DNA from: Apostichopus japonicus
Lineage: Eukaryota > Echinodermata > Holothuroidea > Aspidochirotida > Stichopodidae
DNA: 64,000 nt
Reading direction: 5' to 3'
Assembly: GCF_037975245.1 (NCBI RefSeq)
Contig: NC_092575.1
Span: 5,387,501-5,451,500 of the forward strand
This document shows positions 32,098 through 44,000 of the stretch, in pieces. The notes beneath the pieces are model-generated. The model had not been told where the DNA came from. It did not search any database and was given only the letters and a program-made list of their open reading frames with translations. A program made the position numbers and the translations under genes. Numbering within the stretch: position 1 is the first letter of the stretch; every line of letters begins with the position of its first letter.

Positions 32098-35000
32098 GTG
32101 AGGATTCACACGACAAATAATTCTATTTGGCCTCCTGCTGTAAGCAGGGAATGTACTGCATGTAATATTCATACAGGAATCCATGTGTGCATGGGGAATA
32201 ATTCATTGAGTATCACATTGCAAAGTTGTTGTGCACAGATATCTTTCCTTCAGATATATCTTATATTCATCATAGTATGAGAAAACAAAAATTCATACTT
32301 TTTCAAAAATTACACAAATTACAAAAAAATTACACAAATTACAAAATTACACAAAAATTCATTCATACACAAGCCGTTATACAAAATGCAAAGACTAAAT
32401 TAATTACTATCTGGTGGATTGTCATAGTAATACTGATGTGTGTATGCTCTCAAGTTTGTTAACATGATGTCTCTAGAATTGCATACAGACAGATGTAATA
32501 TACTTGAAATGTAAAGGCCTCATGCTGACTTTTAGTGTACAGATGTGTTTGGTGGAGTTTAATCGTCAGCGTAGAGCGAAATGGGAAAACAAAAGGGTTA
32601 CTTGGCATGTAAATCCTGTTTCATCACAAGGAGGATATCATTTTTCTGTGGGGTCATCAGAGGTCAAAACGTGTACACCTTAAATCTTATAATACACGTC
32701 TTTATATGTCAACATACAGCAGGCACAAACACAGCCTGAATGAAGCATATCAAGAACAACTTGTCAGCCGATTGATTTCTGCTGGATTTAAGATATCCTA
32801 TGCGGTCAGTAGAGATTGAAATCCAAAACTTTACCAATTAATATTTGAGCATGACTGAGAACATCCTATGAATGTTATATACAGTATATGTAGTTCCCCT
32901 TTTAGAGTACATAGACACATTCACGTAACTTGTATAATTTATTTTGTGTCGTTTTGTACATCTCTTTTCTTGTTTTTTTGCCTCTTCTTTTTTAAATCTT
33001 TTACCTCTATTTTTCAGGGGAATCCATTTTGCATGACTATGAAGACATTCCCACCAACCAAGCACCATAGAATAACAAAACAGCAAGGGCTAAGCTTTAA
33101 GGGAAAGTAAGTATATACTCGTTACCATAGTAACAGCTGGAACTCTAAATCAACTTCCCACCAAAAACCATAAATGTGGAAGTAGCCTTTTTGTGTGATC
33201 AGTACATGTCCAGTGTCAAGTGTTGCCAAAAGTTGGGAACCAATTTCTTTACCATCCGAAAAGGTTGCAATCAGCTAATAATTAGTTCAGAATCATATAG
33301 ATGGTATATTGATGCCCACAAATCTAATATGTAAATTAGGCTAGGTCCATAGGTGAATCTACCAGGAAAAGTATGGTAGGCAAATACAATATCCTTAAGT
33401 ATTTAATATAAATAAACAAAGTGACATTGATGTACATGTCAGATAACCTTATCTGCTATTCTTGAATTCTCATGGGGAGTTACATGTATATATTATTCAT
33501 GAGACTAATACAGCACACTGATAAAAGAGAAGTTTGACGGTTTGGTCTTCATTTCCCATTCCACTGTTTGCAGACACAATATCGCCTATCCTATCTTAGC
33601 CCATCCTAACAAGTTTTTTTTCCGGTGAGGAAAGATGTTTATTTCAATTGCAAAAGTTGCCTTTGAATATGTGTGTCACAATGCAAAATTGATACCCCTA
33701 GATAAACAAAGCATCGTTTCGACATCAAATTTTGAAGCAAAAAAAATGTAAGCGATAGATTGTAATGAGTGAAGAAGATTTAGGATCAAATAAGGTCAAT
33801 CGGTTTGTATTTAGGTCATGCGATAGGATAATTAGTGTTAAAATTGGTCCTTATTTTTCAGAAATGGCAACCCATCATTCAATCCATTACCAGCCTTGGA
33901 GATTCTGAGGTGTACGTTACAAAGACGGATCAACAAAGATATACAGAAAGTATTCCAATATTATGCACAGGTAAACGAACGTTGCACCATTTAGAGTCTT
34001 GCCCTATTCCTAGTGTCGCATCACGGTGATGAATATTCACGTTTGTTTAGCATCGAACACGGTACCCTCTGGTTATTTGATGACTCATCGAGGTTCACTT
34101 ATAGATTGCTCTGTTAGAGTGAGCCACCCCCTCCCCCCCCCCCCGCCCCCATTTCAGTATTATATTTCAGGTTGTCATCCATACCTACCGGTAAAATTAC
34201 TCTCATCTGATCTTTTGGAAGTGCCTAGGGATATTTGGCATTGCACCTTTAGTCCAACATCAAGCACTCGCAGGTCAGAGCTTGCCAATACCCTTTGGCA
34301 ATACAGCGTGTGTCTGAGCCAACATATACTGTAACTTGAGTACACTCTCACATCAAGTGTTGGCATTGCACATTTACATTTAGGTTAAATGTTTATTCCA
34401 ATATTAAGCAGTACTAGGATTAAGTGTTAGACATTGCACTTGTTAAAGCAGCTTTCCAAGGTGCTTTTATTAGTATGGTTAGGATTTGATACTTAACTCA
34501 AACATTGCATCGTACTTCATTCAACTTGACTAGTCAAGGTTCGTTTAAGAAAATGAAGAAAAATTCAAAAGACGTTGAACACTTGTTAGATTTGCTCTCG
34601 TTATGCGCCGAAATTATAGAGAAAACGTCTGGAATCGGAAGTATTCATGAGGTAAATTAAGATTGTGGAGCCTGGGAATCTTATATTTATCAGTTGCAAT
34701 CTTATCTTGAATAATACTCAAGTTGTTTTAGTGATATTGGCTCCCCCTCAGTTATTTGCATACCTCAATATTATTATGATATTATCAGGTAAATGCCTAT
34801 GCATCAGATGGGAAGAGAATCCTTCTATGAAAGCTGAAGTAGAAGACGCACATTGCAGCCGTGTTTCCAATCCGTAATTTTTTCGTAAGAAAAACAAACA
34901 TAGTATGTGATATGGATTGAGTGGGTGGTTAGTTGAACCTGAAATATCCTTAACTTGCCTTTTCTTACATATTGAGATTTATAACATATTATTTTCCACT

Positions 35001-38000
35001 CTTTTGGTTTCCATGGATACATCATGTAATAATGCAATGTTTTCATTGCATTGATCAGTGACAAAGGGCACCTATCTGTCCTCATCTTTTAAATTGTTTT
35101 CGACTGCAAGCATCATCCTCTCGTGTACGTAACAATCAAAACGATGTGACAAGCGATTGTTTTTTTTGTTTCATCCTTCTCGACAGTTTTTTCAAATGGC
35201 CGTTGATAACATGAGAGATTCATTTGGTCCTAATGCCGTAACTGAGGACCATCTGCTTATGGTGTTTCGTAATAGCCTTGAAGCTGTGAGTAAAAAGGAG
35301 CAACTTTATTATAGCGTTGAAAAAAAACTTGTCAAGGAATCGACTAAATAAATGTCAGGATGTAAGAGCAATTAGGCGTATGGATCTTAAAAACTTATTC
35401 TTTAAAATGGATGAACAGAGATAATTTCATTTTGTAGATTAAGTTACAAAGGTGTTCTGGTGTAAGTAGTCGGTTGCACCTTCAACACCTGCCATCAAAT
35501 TTACATATGAGTGTAAAATGTTTTGCTAGTTTATCACCCTAAAAATGTCACAAACGACAGTTTTAAAATCCCAAGAAAAGTATTTTTACTTTGCATCAGC
35601 AATTACCCAAGTTTGGCCCCCATTAAGATGCCTACACACCCCACTTCTGGGTCTAGGTTACTATGTATAAGAATTGGGTAGATTTGGGTATTGCTGAAAA
35701 GCTGAATGAATGAACAGTGCTTTTTACAAACAACTCGATATGTCCTACATGTATGTATGCAGCTCCTCCAAATTGTTTGAATCCACGCAGAACAAGTCAT
35801 GTTCCTTTGTGCCAGTTAGACCAGATCTTTTAACTGACATCGTGGTACACCAGTCTGAAGTCATTATAACGATGCTTCGGACATTGTGTAGATGAGACAG
35901 CATTGTCCGATGGTACGGTAGTATTACAGAGAAATTGCACGTTTTAAAATTTTCTAACGAATATATGCCTACTCAAATTGTGGAATTGAACAATTGAATT
36001 GGGTTGTACAAAATTATTGAAATTGTGTGTGAAGTACAAGTATGTGAAAAAGAAGCGTATTTCCCTTCACTTTGTCATGGAAAATCCTAGACTAAGCTTT
36101 GTATAGCCTATTAATGAAGGGCTAGCAACTATCACCATTGGTCTGGATACAGAATGCTGTTCATGTACAATGTAAACTATGTCTAAAATACATGTAGAGA
36201 AGCACTTAAATAGATGTCAGATGAGTAAGGATGCATTGCTTTGGCAAATATTTTGAAAATATCCAATCCCACCAGTAATGTTTCGTCTTTGATTTTTCTT
36301 GAAGGCCAAAGAAATTTTTACCTCACAACCTCGAAGGACTCGTAATGTCCACCATAAACACAGCCAAGAGAAGTTCCACGCGGAGAAATATCCAGAGAGT
36401 CACCACGCTCCAGAGAAAGGCTGGGAATGGCAGGAAACTAGCGATGGTCCTGCTGGGAAGGTAAGGTTATACCCTAGCTCCCGGTCACATGGTTCAGTAG
36501 AGGTCACAGGCTCACATGTTACCATCACATGGTAGAAACAGATCAAGGGGTGACCTACATTACTGTCACAAAGGTTTCATAGAGACCATTCCAGATTGCC
36601 CTTACATAAATTGTTGGAGAGTGTTCACCCAATTTGCCAACTCTTTGTTTTAAGGATGAGTTTGCCATCATGTAGTTCGAGAGGGAGTTCTCATGTTGCG
36701 CAATCCAATGTGTCAGTGGTTGTTACCCATGTTGCTATCATACATCTAAGGGGAGTTACTCATGTTGTACTCGCAGCGTTTAGGAAGGGTTGCTCATGTT
36801 GCATCACATTGTTGCAATATTGGGGAGTGCTCATGTTGCAGTCAGGGGGTTCCATGGAGGTTAACCATGTTGCCATAATACATAATTCAATAGAGGTGCA
36901 CTCATGTTGTAATCATATATCGATCAGGAGAAGGTACCCGTGTTACTCCTGTCCTGCAATCATACTGTTAACGAGATGGTAACCCTGTTGCTATACCATA
37001 ATGAGGGGGGGGGGTCAGCCAACTTTCTAAAGTTGAAAGTACCGGTGAATATTTAATAAGTGTAAAAAAACGTTTGAAGGCAATTATATTATGAGAACTT
37101 TTATTTTTCTGCTTTCAAATTTTTATAAAACAGAGACAAAAGCTTGAAAATGACAACGAGGCCTCCGTCTTTTCCATGAGACCAACTCCGACCATTCAGA
37201 CCAGAAAGGTAAGCCACACGTGTCTGGAGTTTTCACCTTGAAATATCTAAGAGTAACAACGTAGGTTGTAAGGAGGGTTGGGGGAGGGGATGGGGGAGGG
37301 CTTGCAAAGTCTCACCGTATGTAAGATCACTAGCCCACAGTATGTGTTTTAAACTTTCAGCGTACACTAGACTTAAAGATTCTTGAGATTTTAAAGCAAA
37401 GCTGTTACTTTCAAGAAAGAAATTGGCATAGACCCACAGAACTTTCAGAGCAGCTGTATGGATGACTAGCCTTCTTTTGGCTGTAAGAATAAATCCAGAA
37501 ACCATGATTGTCATTGACTTTTGTGTCAAGTAGATGATCATCAGTGTCTTTAGGTGGGGCGTGGAGTGGGTGGTGGGGGCGGGCTTGTACTATTTTTGGT
37601 AAATAAAACACAGCCAGTCTGTTATTATAAAATTTTATGTTTTATTAAAAAATGTATAAGCTCAGATAATGTAAACTTTGCACTGGTCTAAATAAGTAAT
37701 CTAGTATTATTATTATTATATTATATTATATAAATAAACAAACAAACAAAGAAATTAAAAGCAAGCAGCAACAATTGTCCTGTTTAGAACTTGGCATGAA
37801 TTTTCATTCTCTAGTACAAACGTTGTGTAAAGCTACAATCTTTTACATTCCACCGTAATTCAAGAACCGCAGTATTTTCATTGCAGTCTGAGTTTATTTC
37901 CTTGTATTTCACCGCAAGCTATTGTTCTCTACTTTTGGGTTAAATTATTAATTTTTATCAACATTTTCCCACTTTTTCTGATGGTCAGAGAAAAGGGAAA

Positions 38001-41000
38001 GCCCCATCTCACCACAGTGACTACACCACAGACATTCCAACTACGATAGGTTCCAGTTTTAGGACGAGAGTCAAAATGGAATCGGTGAAGAGGGAAGGAC
38101 CAAAATGGAACCCAGAGAGGATAACAGACGAAGCACATTTTGTTATGGGTGCCAGAGCCAACAAGTGAGTAAAAACAAAAAATAAACTGAATATTTATGA
38201 GCAGGATAGTTATTAATTATTCATGTTAGTATATTCAGTACATATGGTGAGTTAAGAGGTGATCACTTGGGGTAAGGGAAGGAGTGCAGAGAGGACCAAA
38301 GTGAAATCCAGAGAGGATCCAGGAGAATCACATTTTGTTATGGATGCCAGAGCCAACAAGTGAGTAAAAAAAGAAAAATGAATATTTATAAGCAGGATAG
38401 TTATTAAATATTCATGTTAGCTTATTCAGTACATATGATGAGTTAAGAGGTGGATCAGTTGGGATAAGGGAAGGTCTGAAGAGAGGAACAATAGTGGAAC
38501 CCAGAGAGGAAACAGACGAATCACATTTTGTTATGGGTGCGAGAGCCAACAAGTGAGTAAAAAAGGACAAACTGAATATTTATGAGCAGGATAGTTATTA
38601 ATTATTCATGTTAGCTTATTCAGTACATATGATGAGTTAAGAGGTGATCAGTTGGGGTTAAGGGAAGAAGTGAAGGGAGAAACCAAAGTGGAACCTAGAG
38701 AGGATAACAGAAGAATCACATTTTGTTACGGGTGCCAGAGCCAACAAGTGAGTAAAAAAAAAAAAAAATACTGAATATGTATGAGCAGGATAGTTATTAA
38801 TTATTCGTGTTAGCTTATGCAGAATATATGGTGAGTTAAGAGGTGATCAGTTGGGAGTAAGCGAAGGAGTGTAGAGAGGAACAATAGTGGGACGCAGAGA
38901 GATAACAGGAGACTATTTTTCTTTATGTGTGACAGAGATAAAAACTAAATTAACAGATAAGAATGAATATTTATGAGCATGATGGACTATGAATTATTCA
39001 TGTTCGTTATTGCTCTTTGATGAGTTTAGGACAACCAGTTTTGGTACGTGAAGCAGTGAATAGAGGTCCAATGTGGTAGCCAGACAGTAGACAATGTTTC
39101 GTTTATGGGTGCCAGACTCAAAAATGGAAGGAATAAAAAAAAGTAACAAATATTTATGAGCATGATATTATGAATTATTCATGTATGAGTTCAGAAGTGA
39201 TAAATCTGTGGAAGCAATTTAGTAGAACAAGCCTCGCCACCAAGTAGCCATTGTATATTATATTCATTATCAATGATCATGATTAAAATGTTACACAGAT
39301 GTCATGACCATTGCTGCATTTGTACTGCTGCACGTAGGTTCATTTCGTGCTCCTGTTTCCACACAACGGATGAGCTGCAGATTTACGTTCAGGCCGTTGA
39401 GTTTGTTTCAAACATCTGGCTGTTTCTGTCATGCAGCTACACTGAACTTTACATTAGTCTGGCAGTTGGTTTTTTAAACCCTCAAAAATAATGTTACTTT
39501 TCAGATTAATTATTATCATCCCTTCGACGATGCCTACAAAAACACTTCTTAGCAGAGGCCTATCCTGTTTAAGAAAAAGATCGCGCAGAACTCAAAATGA
39601 GGTTGTAATCGATCGAGCCTAGGCGTGTATCCTCTTGCGATCAATGTCTATCATATTTCATGGGTGATACTGGTATTTAATTGCACGTGGAACTGACATT
39701 ATCAGTTTGAGGTGAAAGGAGCATTCTTTATTGGTATATTTTAAATGCTGTACATCTACAAACCAGAGTAGCTGTAGAACATTAACTAGCACTAGAATAT
39801 GACTTAGGCAAAATACTTTGCGGATGTCCGTAAAATGGCTCGTTGAAGATTGCATGCGACCGACCGTCATTTAACTTCCTGGCACAATTGTGGGCATTAC
39901 TGATCACTTCCGATTGTTTTGATTATTATTATTTGTTTACTTTTCAGAGCCCTTGGATTGGGTGCCACAAGAGGAAGGATATACATAAAACATCCTGAAA
40001 TGTTCAAGGTAATGTATTTCAAATCCGTTGTAAAAGTAGAAAAGTAACAATTCAATTGTTCACCTTATAAAGTACATTGAGAAATAAAAAATACAGGAAA
40101 AAAAAAGTTATCTATGTATTCTTGTGCCAATCTTGTTTTCGAGGTAGTATCAGGCATATGTTTTACTGGTACTGAAACCCACTAATTATACCAACATATC
40201 CACATGAAAGAGTTGGACTAAATTAAGTCCTTACTTGAGCAATTTTCATCACATCAGCTAATTTGATTTCCCCAGTCAGGGAAAGTGAATGAGTGGGAGG
40301 CTGCTGTTGTTTACTGTGAAAATAAAGGCTCTGATATTGTAGATGCTGAAATTATATACTATGATAATAGATACTGTGATAGTATATACTCTGATAATAT
40401 ATACTCAGATAGTATATACTCTGAAAATATGTACTCTGATAATATATACTCGGATAATATATACTCGGATACTAAATACTCTGATAGTGTATACTCTGAT
40501 AATATATACTCTGATAGTATATTCTCTGATAGTGTATACTCTGATAGTGTATACTCTGATAGTATATACTCTGATATTATATACTCATATAGTATATACT
40601 CATATAGTATATACTCTGATATTATATACTCATATAGTATATACTCATATAGTATATACTCTGATATATATGTACTTGGATAATATATATTCGGATAATA
40701 TATACTCTGATAGTATATACTCTGATAGTGTATACTCTGATAGTGTATACTCTGATAGTGTATACTCTGATAGTATATACTCTGATAGTGTATACTCTGA
40801 TAGTATATACTCTGATAATATATACTCAGATAGTATATACTCTGAAAATATGTACTTGGATAATATATATTCGGATGATATATACTCTGATAGTATATAC
40901 TCTGATAGTGTATACTCTGATAGTGTATACTCTGATAGTATATACACTGATAATATATAATCATATAGTATATACTCTGATAGTATATACGCTGATATTA

Positions 41001-44000
41001 TATACTCTGATAGTATATACTCTGTATGTATACTATTAGAGTATATACTCTGTTAACCAGTTTAACCTGTTTAACCTGTAACCAGGTTAAACTCTGATAT
41101 GTATATACCCGATAGGGTATACCCTGATAGTGTATACTCTGATAATATATACTCTGATAGTATATACGCTGATATTATATACTCTGATAATATATACTCT
41201 GTATGTATACTATTAGAGTATATACTCTGTTAACCAGTTTAACCTGTAACCAGGTTAAACTCTGATATGTATATACCCGATAGGGTATACCCTGATAGTG
41301 TATACTCTGATAATATATACTCTGATAGTATGTACTCTGATAGTATGTACTCTGAAAGTATATGCTCTGATACACATGATATCCATATTCAATAATTTGA
41401 AACTAACCTGACATTAGCAGATATAGGAAAAGAAGTTTCTAACTGTGTGTGCAGCTTTTGCTCACTATGTGGCGAGATACATTCAATGATTAGTGAATCT
41501 ATCAAACAAATGATTCTATGTAATGAATTATTCATGAAGCCCCATTGAGTTCCTTCATTCAACAATGCATGCATTATTCAACAGTCTCATGAAGCGTGTC
41601 ACGTAGCTAGATGACGTTGTCATAACAGTGAAACAACACGCGACTACTCACTTGTTTTTGTGGAATGATTCGTATGAACGTCTTATTTTAGTGTAGTACT
41701 GACTTAGCATTAACGTTAGACATGGTGTTTGGAATACTGGATATAGAAGGCAGTTTTCCTAGCATTCTTGTCACATGATTAAGCACGCCCATGGTTACGA
41801 GGAATTTCCTGTTGAGAAGTGAAATGTCATTCAAATTGAATATTAAAGCACTGTTTTTGCAGGGACTTGGTTAAAAAATATCGTCTGTAGTGTGGTTTCC
41901 AAATATGTTAGAAAGATACAAAATTGTCATCCATGATTTAATGTTTTTCATCCCAAACTTTTATTGTCTTTCAACTTGCTTAAATTTTGTGACAATAACT
42001 GATAAATTTTACAATATATAATCTTGACCTCATTACAATAGTCCAAGCTGAAGGGTACTGAACCTGTGAATGGGTTCAGTTGGTCAAAGGTTGTGGTCTT
42101 CTCCATGTCTATGTGTGCTGGCTGCTGGGGTATCATTTACTGTACAAGTAACTTTTCCTCAGAAAATGATTTTGTCACATGCTGTTTCTGATGAAGTGCA
42201 CAATATTGAATAGTGTTAGGCAGACAAGCACAATATTCAGTTTTACTTAGTATCGCGCTGACGCATATAGAAATTATTTTACTGCTATGCCAAATAGCGA
42301 GGTCGTCTGCAAACGGACTGCATCGAGTTGAAATAAGTTTATTGTAAGGGAGATTGTTAACGTCAAGTACTATATATAAGAGGGCGGGAAGGGGGGGGGG
42401 GGGTCTGAGAACCAAGCCTTGAGAAAAAGAGCGACAGAGTGGTGTTTGTTTTGGAATCCAAGTTTGAATCCGTAATTCTAAAGATGGTATTTAAAGTTGA
42501 CTTATTAACATACTGAAACCAGCTTGAGAGGCAGACTGAAACGAAGACAGAATAAGGACACTTTTAAGTTAGGCAAACTGGACCAATGGGCAATGAATAG
42601 AGTAAAAGAAGACTTTACAAGGGAGATCTTATACAGAAGGGTGTAGCAGTGTGTGTTAAGTTAGTAAGTAGGTGCATGGAGAGAATAGAAAGGGGAGTTA
42701 GGCAGGAAAGAAAAGTGATTGTTTATAGAAGGACAGGAAATGTGATGTCAAGAGATGGAGAGTGGTCTACAGGTGTTTTTGTTTCAGTTTGAACAAAATC
42801 CTGCTACGATCGAAACATCGGGCCCTCTTACTTATACCTTTACCTTCACGGGCTTTATGCAGCATAGAAAAACTCTTTGATGAAAGTTTTTTTTTTTTAA
42901 GTCAGTCCCTGTGAGTTGGTTTAGTAAAAATAAATGTCCACCAAAATGCAAAATGGATGAAGATAAGACTAAGAATACATGTTTTTAGGTTTCTGTCAGA
43001 GCTCCATCAAACTGATTGAGTATAGACGATGGTAAACGGTATACTTAATGGACATTCTTCTCTCTCCAGTATTCTGGTGATCAGGATGACAAGCAGTGGC
43101 TGTTTGATAACCATCTGATGCCAGCCACGGGTGGAAAGGCGTACATGTTACTATTAGCGGATGTTCTCGACCTTGCAGAAACGGACGAATACAAGTAAGT
43201 AGAGACGACTAAAAAAGAGCGTTTCATCATGGCTTGTAATCTATCAAAGGTTGATACGTTTTGTAGTCATGGAATCTATCCAAGGTTGATACAATTTGCA
43301 TTCGTGGAAATGGAGGGTTTTGTGAATCAAAGGCAGCTGGAATTGGGCGGCCGATCCAGGAATTTAGAAAGGATGGGGATAAGGCTATGGGGTTTTTAAA
43401 ACTGACTCTTATGTAGGGGGCCTTGGGTTCCCCATAAAAATTATTTAGGCATTTAGACAAATTTTAGATATGGAGATTGCACATTCTGTGGCATATTTAG
43501 ACTATAATGAAGTCTATAAAGAGGTCAACATGCAGGGTATGTTAACTACTACTGTTAATTACAGTGTGGGGTTGAAAAGAGGGTCCCAACTCCCCCATCC
43601 CCTCCAAACACCCTGGGACCATGCCTGGGGTCCTCCCCCATAACAAATTTTGGATGTGAAAATTATGCATTCTGACGCAGATTTAGGCTATAAATGAAGT
43701 CTATAATTTGGTCTACATACAAGGTTATGCTGATCACTACTGTTAATTTTATTGTGTGGGGTTGAAAGGAGGGTGTACAACTCCTCTACCCCCCCCCCCT
43801 CCAAACACCCTGGAACCATACCTGGGACTGATAGAAAATTCTTGTTAGAAGTTGTTTAAGAGACAGTAAAGACAGATTCCAGTGCAATTGGTGCCAATTG
43901 TTTTGATATTTGTCTAAAAATTGTTCTAAATACCCTAAGAGAGGGATGGTGCAAATAATTATATTAATGTTAGTAATTGTGCCATTTATAGGGAAGTGCT

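Noticed and set aside
34789-34877. Another DNTTIP1 exon after tatcag at 34789
   Set aside because: The only open frame needs an incoming phase that neither neighbouring exon supplies, and it ends in a stop without a donor.
36311-36462. Alternative frame of DNTTIP1 exon 5 (…KFLPHNLEGLVMS…)
   Set aside because: It is open and looks protein-like, but its exit phase gives a stop codon in exon 6. The other frame joins exons 4 and 6 cleanly.
40285-41375. Long Tyr/Ser- or Ile/Tyr-rich frames (100-205 aa)
   Set aside because: Created by the 15-bp minisatellite; several frames on both strands stay open at once.
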